Source: Uliginosibacterium aquaticum
GTDB taxonomy: Bacteria; Pseudomonadota; Gammaproteobacteria; Burkholderiales; Rhodocyclaceae
DNA: 64,000 nt
Reading direction: 5' to 3'
Assembly: GCF_012972705.2 (NCBI RefSeq)
Contig: NZ_JABCSC020000003.1
Location: forward strand, 186,001 to 250,000
Part shown: positions 1 through 8,685 of the stretch, in pieces
Position numbering within the stretch: position 1 is the stretch's first letter
Layout of the letters: the number at the start of each line of letters is the position of its first letter
Program-made: the position numbers and the translations under genes
Notes under the pieces: generated by a model
The model's database searches: none
What the model was told of the DNA's origin: nothing
Seen by the model: the letters and a program-made list of their open reading frames with translations, nothing else

Positions 1-558
1 CAGCGCTTCGCCGGTCATGTGCTGAGCCAGAGTGCGCGCATGCAGGAATGCGTCGAGCGCATGCTCTCCCTTTCCCGCCTCGAAGCCGGGCGTGGCCTGG
101 GTGAGCTGGAAACGCTGGAGGCAACGGAGTTGCTGGACGATCTGTGCCGTGTGCGCCAGCCGCGTGCTGATGCTCAGGGCATCAGCTTCGAAACGCTTGT
201 GCCGGCGACCTCCATCGCCCTGCGCGGCGAACGCGAGCGTCTGCTGCTGGCACTCGGCAACCTGCTCGACAACGCGCTGGACCACGCCCCCGCCGACAGC
301 CTGATCTGCCTGTCCGCGAGCATCGAGGCGAGTGAATGCTGCTTCCGCATTCGCGATCAGGGCGAGGGCATTCCGGACTACGCCCTGCCGCATCTCTTCG
401 AGCGCTTCTACGGCCTGCCGCGCCCCGATGGCAGCAAGGGCTCCGGCCTTGGGCTAGCCATCGCGCAGGAAGTCGCTCGTCTGCATGGCGGCAGCGTCAG
501 CCTGGCGAATCATCCCGAGGGCGGGGTCGAGGCGTGTCTGCGGGTGGCGCTTGGGTGA
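1..558 (+). CDS. creC: CreC-like sensor histidine kinase, C-terminal part
   Basis: This is the end of a membrane sensor kinase whose start lies before the window; the reading frame is open from base 1 to the TGA at 556-558. Visible are the end of the dimerisation helix (ERMLSLSRLEAG) and a complete HATPase domain: N-box LGNLLDNALDHAP, G1 box DQGEGIPDYAL, F box FERFY and G2 box GSGLGLAIA. The run from GIPDYAL through FERFYGLPR to GGVEA matches what I recall of the CreC C-terminus. A creD gene with a CreB tag lies 9.8 kb downstream, which supports the name. CreC phosphorylates CreB; creB should lie just before the window. The phospho-acceptor histidine is not visible, so another kinase of the same group cannot be excluded. 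Confidence 0.8.
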   Translation, partial: QRFAGHVLSQSARMQECVERMLSLSRLEAGRGLGELETLEATELLDDLCRVRQPRADAQGISFETLVPATSIALRGERERLLLALGNLLDNALDHAPADSLICLSASIEASECCFRIRDQGEGIPDYALPHLFERFYGLPRPDGSKGSGLGLAIAQEVARLHGGSVSLANHPEGGVEACLRVALG

Positions 559-802
559 GTCCGATGGGTGCGGCTTTGTGGAATGCTGAATGCGTACAAT
601 CGGCCCGCTGCGGCCGGTCGCATCTTCTTCAATCCCGCCATTCAGGCGGCCGCTTCGCCTCGGAAACCGGCCAGACAGCCACTGCCAACAACTCGGCAAT
701 AGCCGCCCGTCGAAGCGCCTTTTATGAGCGACGGCATCCAGTACTTAGCGGCCTGCTAGATCACTCGCCCCTGAGCTGAAACCGCTTCGTGCAAGCTTGC
801 CG
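559..802. other. Intergenic stretch, nothing recognised
   Basis: About 240 bases between the convergent creC-like gene and the thioesterase gene. A short open frame from 563 to 779 on the plus strand has no recognisable motif, no ribosome binding site and looks incidental. No T-tract terminator was found. Confidence 0.5.
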
Positions 803-1348
803 TCAAGCTGCTTGAGCCTTGAAAACAAAACAGGTTGTAGTCGCGTGGGCGTACAAGCGGCCTTTCTCGTCTTCGACGCGCGCCTCGGCCGTCGCCATTT
901 GACCGCCCCGGTGTAGGACTGTCGCGACGGCACGCAGCGGGCCGGTCCTTTGCGATGCGGGCCGCACGATGTTGATGCTGAGTTCCGCCGTCGTGTAGGA
1001 GCGCCCAATCGGCAGTGTCGTTTGAACAGCACAGCCCAGCGCGGAGTCCAGCAGCGTAGCGAACCAGCCGCCGTGCACCGTGCCCAGCGGGTTGTAATGC
1101 TGCAGCAACGGGATGCCCTGGAACACGGCGCGGCCGTCGCCTACTTCCAGCAGCGTCATGTTCATGGTTTCGTTCATCGGCGGATAGGGCAATTCGCCAG
1201 ACATCATGGCTTCGAGAATGGCCCGCCCGCTCTTGCCCGCAAGCTGATCCATTCGGGCCAGACCAGGCGATCCACCGCTGTCGCGCGCGCGTTGAATGGC
1301 ATCCGATTGCTGGCTCGCCCAGCCAGCCGGGCTCTTTTCAATTTCCAT
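803..1348 (-). CDS. PaaI-type hotdog thioesterase
   Basis: A 181-residue cytoplasmic protein of the PaaI/YbgC hotdog superfamily, expected to hydrolyse acyl- or aryl-CoA thioesters. The family signature VHGGWFATLLDSALG lies at about residues 91-105, where the HGG loop and following helix form the active site. The N-terminal extension of about 45 residues has no recognised motif. The gene is the last of a same-strand run (adaptor, permease, SDR, MFS, thioesterase) with gaps of about 40 bases, so it may be co-transcribed with the efflux operon. The true substrate cannot be read from the sequence. The ATG at 1348 has only a weak ribosome binding site. Confidence 0.85.
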   Translation of the reverse strand: MEIEKSPAGWASQQSDAIQRARDSGGSPGLARMDQLAGKSGRAILEAMMSGELPYPPMNETMNMTLLEVGDGRAVFQGIPLLQHYNPLGTVHGGWFATLLDSALGCAVQTTLPIGRSYTTAELSINIVRPASQRTGPLRAVATVLHRGGQMATAEARVEDEKGRLYAHATTTCFVFKAQAA

Positions 1349-1389
1349 GATTATTCCGCTTGGTGAATGCCGCTTGATGCTGGGTCAAC

Positions 1390-2826
1390 TTACGATTTCC
1401 TGGCAAGGCTTGCCGGCCCGGTTCTGACCGGGAGGCACAAGGCGGCGGTCAGCAGCGCCAGACTCATATGGCATAGATAAACCGCATCGAAATTGGCGCG
1501 GCTGAGAACTGCACCGCCCAGCAGCAACACAGTAAGCGCGACGCCCATGACCGACCCGATCTGGCGTATCGCCTGATTGATGGCGCTGCCGACGGCGTAG
1601 TGCTGTGCGGGCAGGTGGCTGACGGCCGCGCCCGACAATGAGGGCAGCACCATGCCCACGCCCATGCCGCTGAGCAGCGCGCCCGGCAGCCATTGCGTCA
1701 GGTAGGCCGGCTCGGTGCCCGGCACCAGCAAGAACCATAGTCCGCTCAGCCCGTAGATCAGGCAGCCGACGACCAGCAAGGGACGGTGGCCGTAGCGCCC
1801 CGCCAATCGCCCCGACAGCGCTGCCACTGGCACGACGCACAGCGGCCCGGGCGCCATCGCAATGCCCGCCAGCGGCAGCGAGTAGTGCCAGATCGCATTC
1901 ATGTAAAAGAAGAAGGCGAAGAACATCATCGAGAAGGCGATGCCGAAGCTCAAGCTCGCGAGATTTACGTAACGGTAGGTAGCGTCGCGAAACAGGCTCA
2001 GGTCCACCAGTGGCGCGCTGGCAAGCCGCGCCCAGGCGATGAAGCCGGCGATGCTTGCGAGCCCGAGGCCGGCAATTTCCAGGAGTTCATGGCGCGACCA
2101 ATCGGGCGACTCGGCCTGCACGATGGACAGCGCCAGGGCGCCGATGCCGAGGATCAGCAAGCCCATGCCCACCAGATCGAGTGGCCGTCCTTTGTTGGGC
2201 TGTTTTGCTTCGGCCAGCAGCGTGACGCCGCGCCAGATGGCGAACATGCCCAGCGGCAGATTCAGGTAGAAGGCCCACGGCCAGCCGAGCGAGGCCACGA
2301 CGAAGGCGCCCAGACTGGGCCCCACGGCAGCGGCCAGGCCCCCGACCGCGCTCCACAAGCTGACTGCCACCGCACGTTTGTTGGCCGGGAAGGCCGCCAG
2401 CACCAGCGAGAGCGAAGCCGGCGTCAGTAATGCCGCGCCCAGGGCTTGCAACGCTCTGGCCGCAACCAGCCAGGCCACGTTCGACGCCAGACCGCAGGCC
2501 GCCGACGCCACCAGGAACAGCGCAACGCCGAGGAGAAACACCTTCTTGCGCCCATGCCTGTCAGCCAGCCCCCCGGAGGGGATCAGCATCGCGGCATACA
2601 CCACCGTGTAGGCGTTCAGCACCCACGAGAGATCGGCCGCCGTGGCCTGCGGAAAACCTGCCCGCAAGGCGCTGAAGGCGGCGAACAGCATGGTGCCGTC
2701 CATCGACACCAGAAACACCGCGATGCTGGCCACCCAGAACACTGGCCAGGGCGAGGCGGTGTCTGGCGAGGCCTGCTTCACGGAGGCCGGCGAGGAGAGA
2801 ACGATCTGCTTGTCGGGGGTGCTCAT
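1390..2826 (-). CDS. MFS drug exporter, DHA2 (EmrB/QacA-like)
   Basis: A 478-residue polytopic inner-membrane protein of the major facilitator superfamily, DHA2 group, which normally has 14 membrane spans and expels drugs or toxic metabolites by proton antiport. Motif A (GGLADRHGRKK) lies at residues 85-95, with a motif C-like stretch (VGPSLGAFV) after the fifth span. The frame is open to 3027, but the upstream part reads through the preceding SDR gene in a shadow frame. ATG at 2826, 46 bases after the SDR stop, gives a normal MFS N-terminus and is preferred. It belongs to the same-strand efflux cluster and probably shares its TetR control. Substrate unknown. Confidence 0.87.
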   Translation of the reverse strand: MSTPDKQIVLSSPASVKQASPDTASPWPVFWVASIAVFLVSMDGTMLFAAFSALRAGFPQATAADLSWVLNAYTVVYAAMLIPSGGLADRHGRKKVFLLGVALFLVASAACGLASNVAWLVAARALQALGAALLTPASLSLVLAAFPANKRAVAVSLWSAVGGLAAAVGPSLGAFVVASLGWPWAFYLNLPLGMFAIWRGVTLLAEAKQPNKGRPLDLVGMGLLILGIGALALSIVQAESPDWSRHELLEIAGLGLASIAGFIAWARLASAPLVDLSLFRDATYRYVNLASLSFGIAFSMMFFAFFFYMNAIWHYSLPLAGIAMAPGPLCVVPVAALSGRLAGRYGHRPLLVVGCLIYGLSGLWFLLVPGTEPAYLTQWLPGALLSGMGVGMVLPSLSGAAVSHLPAQHYAVGSAINQAIRQIGSVMGVALTVLLLGGAVLSRANFDAVYLCHMSLALLTAALCLPVRTGPASLARKS

Positions 2827-2872
2827 GGGGCGCTTCGAATGTTGGCGACGACGGGATATCTGCGGCGAGGAA

Positions 2873-3679
2873 TCAGGCGAGCCCGAAGGTTTTTCGCAAG
2901 CCCTTCTCGACCGGGCCGGCGGGCATGAAGCGGCGCAGCTTGGCCAGCAGCGAGGCTTCACCCTTGGGCGTGTGGCGCATCTTCCAGGAGCCCAGGGCGG
3001 CGTCGACAATCGTCTTGGCGACGCCATCGGGCAGCGGCGCTTTCTGCACGTTGTTCTGGATGGCCTGCGACACGATGCTCAGCTCCTTGCCGTAGGCCGG
3101 AATTCTGGCGACGGTCTGCGGCGCGTTGAGATCCAGATTGGTCTTGGTGAAGGAAGGCTCGACCAGCGCCACGCGAATGCCGAACTGGCGCACCTCGTGA
3201 TCCAGCGTTTCGGACAGGCCTTCCACGGCATGCTTGGAGGCTGAATAGAGCGCCATGTACGGTGCGGGCAGGAAGCCCAGCACCGAGCTGACGTTGACGA
3301 TGCGCCCCGACCCCTGACCACGCATGTAGGGCAGCACGGCCTTGATGGTGCGCAGCAGGCCGAACAGGTTGGTGTCGAACAAGGTCCGTGCTTCGTCGAT
3401 CGAGGTTTCCTCGGTCGCGCCCAGCAGCGTCACGCCCGCGCTGTTGACCAGTACGTCGATGCGCTTGGCATGGCCGATGACGGTCTGGATGCCGCGCTCG
3501 ATGGATGCTTCGTCGCGGATATCCATCTCGACCAGTACGACACCCGGAATGGCTTGCGCGCTGGCTTTATTGCGTACGGTGCCGAAGACCCGGCAACCCT
3601 GCTGGGCAAACTTGCTGGCGGCGGCGCGCCCGATGCCCGACGACACGCCGGTCACAACGACAACTTTTGAATTAGACAT
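2873..3679 (-). CDS. Short-chain dehydrogenase/reductase (classical SDR)
   Basis: A 268-residue NAD(P)-dependent oxidoreductase with a Rossmann fold. It shows the cofactor motif TGVSSGIG (residues 10-17), the structural NSAG (79-82), the catalytic serine in NVSS (about 131) and YSASK (145-149), so all active-site residues are present. The C-terminus is about 20 residues longer than the core fold and rich in basic residues. It sits 39 bases after the RND permease gene and 46 bases before the MFS gene, inside the efflux cluster. An AGGA sequence precedes the ATG. It may modify a compound that the pumps export, but that is inference; the substrate is unknown. Confidence 0.88.
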   Translation of the reverse strand: MSNSKVVVVTGVSSGIGRAAASKFAQQGCRVFGTVRNKASAQAIPGVVLVEMDIRDEASIERGIQTVIGHAKRIDVLVNSAGVTLLGATEETSIDEARTLFDTNLFGLLRTIKAVLPYMRGQGSGRIVNVSSVLGFLPAPYMALYSASKHAVEGLSETLDHEVRQFGIRVALVEPSFTKTNLDLNAPQTVARIPAYGKELSIVSQAIQNNVQKAPLPDGVAKTIVDAALGSWKMRHTPKGEASLLAKLRRFMPAGPVEKGLRKTFGLA

Positions 3680-3718
3680 GGCAAATCCTTTTTATGCGGG
3701 TAAGTTGGGGTAAAGGAA

Positions 3719-6700
3719 TCAGCCCTGCGAAGGCGCGGGCCTGATCTTGAACCAGATGGAATACATGGCTGGCAGGAACACCAGCGTTAGCACCGTGCCG
3801 GCGAGCGTACCGCCAATCAGCGTGTAGGCCAGTGTTCCCCAGAACACCGAATGGGTCAGCGGGATGAAGGCCAGGATCGCCGCCAGCGCGGTCAGGATCA
3901 CCGGTCGCGCACGCTGCACGGTTGCCTCCACCAGTGCGCGGAAGGGGTCGAGCCCGGCCTCTTCGTTCTCGCGGATCTGGCCGATCAGGATCAGCGTGTT
4001 GCGCATCAGGATGCCGGACAGCGCGATCAGCCCCACCAGCGCATTGATGCCGAAAGGTTGCTGGAACAGCAGCAGCGTCGGCACCACGCCGATCAGCCCC
4101 AGCGGGCTGGTCAGGAAGACCATGACCATGCCGGAGATCGAGCGCACCTGCAGGATGATGATCAGCAGGGTGGCCGCCAGCATGATCGGGAAGATCGGCA
4201 ACATGGCGACCGTCGCCTTGCCGGCTTCCTCGATGGAGCCGGCCTCCACGATGCGGTAGCCGCTCGGCAGCTTGGCCATGATGGGCTGGAGCTGCTGGGT
4301 CATGGCCGTCGACACATCGGGCGGCTGCAGGCCTTCGGCGATGTCGCCGCGCACGGTGATCGTCGGCGTGCGGTCGCGTCGCCGCAGGATCGGGTCTTCC
4401 ATGCGCACCTCGACCTTGCCCACCTGCGACAGCGGGATGCGCTGCCCGGCCGAGCCGACCAGCGTGAAGCCGGCGATCTTGGCGGGGTCGAGACGGGTGT
4501 CGCCGGCCGAGCGACCGACCACCTGCAACGAACGGATGTCCTCGCGCACCTCGGTCAGCGGCGCGCCGCTCAGCAGGAACTGCAGCTGCAGGGCCACCGA
4601 GCTGGAGCTGAGCCCCAGGGCATGGAGCCGGTCCTGGTCGAGGGTGAAATGCAGGGTGGGGACGCGCGGACCCCAGTCCGTGTTCACGGTGCGCATCATC
4701 GGGCTGGCGTGCATGACGGTCTCGACTTCGGCGGCGATCTCGCGCAGCTTGTCCGGGTCCGGCCCGGTGACGCGGTAGGCCACCGGGAAGGGTGAAGGCG
4801 GCCCGAACACGATCTGGGTCACGCGCACCCGCGCCTGGGGCGCCAGGCCCTCGGCGATCACCTTGCGCAGCCGGAATTTGAGCGCCTCGCGTTCCTTGTC
4901 GTTGCCGGTGAGCACCACGATCTTGGCGAAGGACGGATCGGGCAGCTCGGGCGACATGGCCAGGAAGAAGCGCGGCGCGCCCTGGCCGATGTAGGCAGTG
5001 ACGATCTTGGCTTCCGCCTGCTTGGCGAGCCAGGCCTCGACCTTCGCCGTCGCGGCGCTGGTCTGCTCGATCGAGCTGCCATAAGGCATCTGCACCTCGA
5101 CCAAGACTTCCGGCCGGTCTGAGGTGGGGAAGAACTGCTTCTTGACTGCTCCCATTCCTAGCACCGACAGCACGAACAGGCCGACCACCGTGGCGGCGAC
5201 GATCCACTTGCGGGCGATGACGCGCCCTAGCAATTGGCGGAAGCGGTTGTAGCGCGGCGTATCGTAAATGGCCGCGTGGCCGCCCTCGACTTTCTTGAAC
5301 TCAGGCAAGAGTTTGACGCCGAGGTAGGGCGTGAACACCACTGCCACCACCCAAGAGGCGATCAGCGCGATACCGACGATCCAGAACATATTGCTGGTGT
5401 ATTCACCGGCGGTGGAGCGGGCGAAGCCATTCGGCATGAAGCCGACCGCCGTGACCAGTGTGCCGGACAGCATCGGCGCCGCGGTGTGGCTCCAGGCGTA
5501 GGCCGATGCGGCGATGCGGTCATAGCCCTCTTCCATCTTCACCACCATCATTTCGATGGCGATGATGGCGTCATCCACCAGCAGACCCAGCGCCAGGATC
5601 AGCGAGCCGAGCGTGATGCGGTCGAAGTTCTTGCCGGTGGCCGCCATGATCACGAACACCGCCGCCAGCGTCAGCGGCACGGCCGCCGCCACCACGATGC
5701 CGACATGCCAGCCCATGCTGACAAAACACACCACCATCACCACCAGCAGGGCGACGAAGAACTTGACCATGAATTCGTCGACTGCCGAGCTGATGTTGAC
5801 CGCCTGATCGGTCACCTTGGTCAGCGTCATGCCCAGCGGGAGTTCCGCATTGATCTTGGTGACTTCCGCTTCGAGCGCCTTGCCCAGGTCCAGCCCGTTC
5901 CAGTCGTCGCGCATCACGACGCCCAGCAAGAGCGCCGGCTCGCCGCCGTTGCGCACCATGAAGGTGGCGGGGTCTTCGTAACCGCGCTCGACGCTGGCCA
6001 CGTCCGACAGTTTCAGCGTGCGCCCCTGCGCGACGATGGGCGTCTGGCGAATCTTCTCTAGCGTGTCGAAGGCACCGTCGACGCGCACGAATACCTGTGG
6101 CCCCTTGGTTTCAATCGAGCCGGCAGGGGTCAGCAGGTTCTGGCTATTGAGCGCGGCGAAGATGTCCTGCGGCGCGACGCCCAGCGTCGCTAGGCGGTCA
6201 TGCGAGAAGGACACAAAAATGCGTTCGGGCTGCTCGCCGATGATGTTGACCTTCTTGACGCCGGCGACGTGCAGCAGTTGCTGGCGCAGCGCTTCCGCGT
6301 CGCGCACCAGCAGGCGCTGCGGCTCACCCTTGGCCTTGAGGGCGAAGAGTGCAAAGGTCACGTCGGCATACTCGTCGTTGACCATTGGCCCGATGACGCC
6401 GGCCGGCAGCTTCTTGGCCTCATCGCTGATCTTCTTGCGCGCCTGGTAGAACTCCTCCTGCACCTCGGACGGCGGCGCGCTGTCGCGCAGGGACACCATG
6501 GTGAAGGCCAGCCCTGGGCGGGTGAAGGTCTCCGTGCGGTCGTACCAGCGCAGTTCCTGCATGCGCTTTTCCAGCGGTTCGGCGACCTGGTCCTGCATCT
6601 CTTGCGCCGTCGCGCCTGGCCAGGCAGTCACGATGGTCATCTGCTTGATCGTGAAGGGCGGATCTTCCGCGCGCCCCAGTTTGAAGAAGGCGAGAATGCC

Positions 6701-6787
6701 GGCTGCCGAAATCAGGAAGATCAGGAACAGGGTGATGGCGCGTTCGCGTACCGCGAGCGCCGACAAATTGAAACGGCTCTCGCTCAT
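3719..6787 (-). CDS. RND efflux pump inner-membrane permease
   Basis: A 1022-residue proton-driven pump of the AcrB/MexB superfamily, close to the usual length of about 1040. The N-terminus has the first transmembrane helix after RERAITLFLIF, then a periplasmic porter domain, the helix bundle containing the relay motif ALGLLVDDAIIAIE, and a second repeat ending in a last bundle with NALVGLIALSGILMRN. The paired aspartates of the proton relay (VDDA) are present. The ATG overlaps the adaptor stop by 4 bases (ATGA), so the two are translationally coupled. Together with the adaptor and the divergently encoded outer-membrane channel it forms a complete tripartite pump. Sequence style (RAEDPPFTIKQM) is that of the less-studied VexF/YegN-like RND branch. 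Substrate not predictable. Confidence 0.93.
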   Translation of the reverse strand: MSESRFNLSALAVRERAITLFLIFLISAAGILAFFKLGRAEDPPFTIKQMTIVTAWPGATAQEMQDQVAEPLEKRMQELRWYDRTETFTRPGLAFTMVSLRDSAPPSEVQEEFYQARKKISDEAKKLPAGVIGPMVNDEYADVTFALFALKAKGEPQRLLVRDAEALRQQLLHVAGVKKVNIIGEQPERIFVSFSHDRLATLGVAPQDIFAALNSQNLLTPAGSIETKGPQVFVRVDGAFDTLEKIRQTPIVAQGRTLKLSDVASVERGYEDPATFMVRNGGEPALLLGVVMRDDWNGLDLGKALEAEVTKINAELPLGMTLTKVTDQAVNISSAVDEFMVKFFVALLVVMVVCFVSMGWHVGIVVAAAVPLTLAAVFVIMAATGKNFDRITLGSLILALGLLVDDAIIAIEMMVVKMEEGYDRIAASAYAWSHTAAPMLSGTLVTAVGFMPNGFARSTAGEYTSNMFWIVGIALIASWVVAVVFTPYLGVKLLPEFKKVEGGHAAIYDTPRYNRFRQLLGRVIARKWIVAATVVGLFVLSVLGMGAVKKQFFPTSDRPEVLVEVQMPYGSSIEQTSAATAKVEAWLAKQAEAKIVTAYIGQGAPRFFLAMSPELPDPSFAKIVVLTGNDKEREALKFRLRKVIAEGLAPQARVRVTQIVFGPPSPFPVAYRVTGPDPDKLREIAAEVETVMHASPMMRTVNTDWGPRVPTLHFTLDQDRLHALGLSSSSVALQLQFLLSGAPLTEVREDIRSLQVVGRSAGDTRLDPAKIAGFTLVGSAGQRIPLSQVGKVEVRMEDPILRRRDRTPTITVRGDIAEGLQPPDVSTAMTQQLQPIMAKLPSGYRIVEAGSIEEAGKATVAMLPIFPIMLAATLLIIILQVRSISGMVMVFLTSPLGLIGVVPTLLLFQQPFGINALVGLIALSGILMRNTLILIGQIRENEEAGLDPFRALVEATVQRARPVILTALAAILAFIPLTHSVFWGTLAYTLIGGTLAGTVLTLVFLPAMYSIWFKIRPAPSQG

Positions 6788-7893
6788 GGATGCGCTCCTT
6801 CCGTTGCTTTGGCCGAGGCAAGACCCGCCACGCGGACCTCTTCACCTTCGCGCAGCAGATGCGCGCCGAGCGCGACGATCTGCTCGCCTTGCTTGAGCTG
6901 GCCCGCGACGTAGGCGCCAGCGTCATCAATGCGCTGGACCACGACCGGCCGCCAGGACACCTTGGCCGGCTCACCCTGGATTACCCACACCCCGGAGCCC
7001 TTGCCCGGATCGAACAGGGCGCCGATGGGTACATGCAGGCCGCCTTGTGCCGACGTAGCCCCGTCTGGAATCTGGATCACGACGGTGCTGCCCAAGGGCG
7101 CGTTCGACAACTCGCCCTCCAGCACATAGCGCGCCTCGAAGGTGCGCGTGAGGCGATCCGCCGAATTGGAAAGCTGGCGCAGCCTGGCCGGAACGGCCGT
7201 GCCTTCCTTGCCGAACAAGGTGGCTTGCGCCACCGAGCCGATGGCCGGGCGCAGCGTTTCCGGCAGCTGGATCACCGCTTCGCGGCGACCGGCATGGGCC
7301 AGGCGCACCACGGCCTGCCCCGCGCTGACGACTTGGCCCGGCTCGGCCAGCGTCTCCATGACCACGCCGTCGCCATCGGCCAGCAACTCGGTGTAGCGGC
7401 TGGCATTGCGGGCGACATCCGCCTGGGCCTCAGCCGCACTGAGCTGCGCCTTGGCGGCATCGGCCGCAGCCTTGACCTGGTCATACGCGGATGCCGAGAT
7501 GGCGCCGGTGCCGCGCAGATCGCGGTAGCGGGCCTCATCTTCCGCCGTCTGCTGGGCGCGGGCGCGTGCGGCGGCCACCGCCTCCTGTTGGGCATGCGCC
7601 GCCAGCTTCAGATCGACCGGATCGATACGCATCAGCGGCTGGCCGCGCTTGACGCTTTGCCCGGCGTCCACCAGGCGCTCCAGCACTTTGCCGGAGACGC
7701 GGAAGCCGAGATCGCTCTGCACCCGGGCTGCTACGGTCCCGGTGAATGAACGCGAAGCTGCGCTCGCCTCGCGGGCGAAGGCAGCGCGCACCATGGGTTG
7801 CCCGGTGCGCGGATCGGCCGGGGCCTTTTCGCCGCAAGCGACCAGCGCCAGGGGCAAGGCGCAAATGAATAGAGGAGTGGCGAGCCGGAGCAT
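6784..7893 (-). CDS. RND efflux periplasmic adaptor lipoprotein
   Basis: A 369-residue membrane fusion protein (HlyD/AcrA family) linking the permease to the outer-membrane channel. The signal peptide ends in a lipobox LVAC with the acylated Cys at residue 20. A lipoyl half-motif (RVSGKVLERLVDAGQSVK) is followed by a coiled-coil hairpin rich in Ala, Gln and Arg at about residues 95-170, the second lipoyl half (GVVMETLAEPGQVV) and beta-barrel domains. The first gene after the TetR gene on this strand, it has its own upstream region with a putative operator at 7939-7962 and overlaps the permease gene by 4 bases. Confidence 0.92.
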   Translation of the reverse strand: MLRLATPLFICALPLALVACGEKAPADPRTGQPMVRAAFAREASAASRSFTGTVAARVQSDLGFRVSGKVLERLVDAGQSVKRGQPLMRIDPVDLKLAAHAQQEAVAAARARAQQTAEDEARYRDLRGTGAISASAYDQVKAAADAAKAQLSAAEAQADVARNASRYTELLADGDGVVMETLAEPGQVVSAGQAVVRLAHAGRREAVIQLPETLRPAIGSVAQATLFGKEGTAVPARLRQLSNSADRLTRTFEARYVLEGELSNAPLGSTVVIQIPDGATSAQGGLHVPIGALFDPGKGSGVWVIQGEPAKVSWRPVVVQRIDDAGAYVAGQLKQGEQIVALGAHLLREGEEVRVAGLASAKATEGAHP

Positions 7894-7926
7894 GAAAGTC
7901 CCTTTGGCGAAGTGATCGGGACCTTC

Positions 7927-7955
7927 ATCATCTTTCTTGTGACCAAATTAGTCAA
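7927..7955 (-). promoter_or_regulatory. Putative promoter of the adaptor-permease operon
   Basis: Read on the minus strand, TTGACT (7955-7950) and GATGAT (7932-7927) are separated by 17 bases, a reasonable sigma-70 promoter 34 bases before the adaptor ATG. The -35 box lies inside the 24-base inverted repeat, as expected for repression by the TetR protein. Confidence 0.45.
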
Positions 7956-7962
7956 TAGTCAC
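7939..7962. promoter_or_regulatory. Putative TetR operator 1
   Basis: Inverted repeat GTGAC-N14-GTCAC located between the tetR stop codon and the adaptor gene. The same half sites at the same spacing recur at 8638-8661 in the tetR/outer-membrane-channel intergenic region. The two copies in one regulator locus are the evidence; no binding data are available. Confidence 0.6.
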
Positions 7963-7980
7963 TGTTGATTTTGCATTGTT

Positions 7981-8598
7981 TCACGGTGACAGGCTGCGCA
8001 GCACCAGGCTGGAGAGTTGGCTCGGTGCGTCCTCGGTGTAGTCCAGGCTGTGCTGCAGGATCAGCGGGTTCAAGTAAGGGCGCATCACCAGATAGATCGC
8101 CATCACGGTTTCGTCCAGCGGCGTCTTGCGCTCGAAATCCCCGCTCTGCCGCCCCTCTTCCAGAATGCCTCGCAGCAAGGTCCGGATCTGCTCTTCGTAG
8201 GCAAGCGTGGACTGCCAGCGCTCGGTGGCGGCGGAGGTCGCGATCTCGTACAGCTTGCGGTCCTGGGAGAACAACTGCAGGCTCAACTCGACGATGGACT
8301 TGAACATGCGCCGCAGCTTTTCGGGCGGGCGATCAGCCTGGTCGATGGCGGCCTTGATGTCGGTGCCGATCTGGCCCAGGCAGTTGGCGCAGATCATTTC
8401 GCCAATCGCCTGCTTGGACTCGAAGAACTTGTAGATGTAGGCCTTCGAGAAACCGATGGCCTTGGCGAGATCGGAAACGGTCGTCTTCTCGTAGCCGTAG
8501 CGGCTGAAGTGTTCGGTGGCCGCGAGCACGATCTGGTCGCGCACCTCGTGGTCGGCCGGGCCCCGCGCCGAGGCGGCATAGGTACTGGTTTTTTTCAT
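7981..8598 (-). CDS. TetR/AcrR family transcriptional regulator
   Basis: A 205-residue one-component repressor. The N-terminal helix-turn-helix domain spans about residues 20-66, with the recognition part TTVSDLAKAIGFSKAYIYKFF typical of the family; the rest is a divergent helical ligand-binding and dimerisation domain. The frame continues upstream to 9486, but only as a shadow of the outer-membrane channel gene. ATG at 8598 gives the expected short basic tail before the HTH. It is transcribed away from the channel gene and towards the pump genes, and the flanking inverted repeats make autorepression and control of both pump transcripts likely. Confidence 0.92.
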   Translation of the reverse strand: MKKTSTYAASARGPADHEVRDQIVLAATEHFSRYGYEKTTVSDLAKAIGFSKAYIYKFFESKQAIGEMICANCLGQIGTDIKAAIDQADRPPEKLRRMFKSIVELSLQLFSQDRKLYEIATSAATERWQSTLAYEEQIRTLLRGILEEGRQSGDFERKTPLDETVMAIYLVMRPYLNPLILQHSLDYTEDAPSQLSSLVLRSLSP

Positions 8599-8627
8599 GG
8601 GCGCCAGCTTACGCCAGCAGGAAAGAC

Positions 8628-8655
8628 TAGACAACTTGTGACTGATTGGTATTAT
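8628..8655 (+). promoter_or_regulatory. Putative promoter of the outer-membrane channel gene
   Basis: TAGACA (8628-8633) and TATTAT (8650-8655) with a 16-base spacer lie 31 bases upstream of the channel ATG. The -10 box falls within the 24-base inverted repeat at 8638-8661. Confidence 0.45.
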
Positions 8656-8661
8656 GGTCAC
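8638..8661. promoter_or_regulatory. Putative TetR operator 2
   Basis: GTGAC-N14-GTCAC, same half sites and same spacing as the copy at 7939-7962. It lies between the divergent tetR and channel genes. A further inverted pair GACTAG (8625-8630) and CTAGTC (8661-8666) surrounds it. Confidence 0.6.
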
Positions 8662-8685
8662 TAGTCTGACGTTAGAGAGAAACCC

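Noticed and set aside
563-779. Possible small gene after creC
   Set aside because: No ribosome site, no motif, atypical composition; not supported.
3672-5207. Long open frame of over 500 codons inside the RND permease gene, same strand in another frame
   Set aside because: Composition is low-complexity Arg/Ala/Gly; it is a GC-rich shadow of the permease frame.
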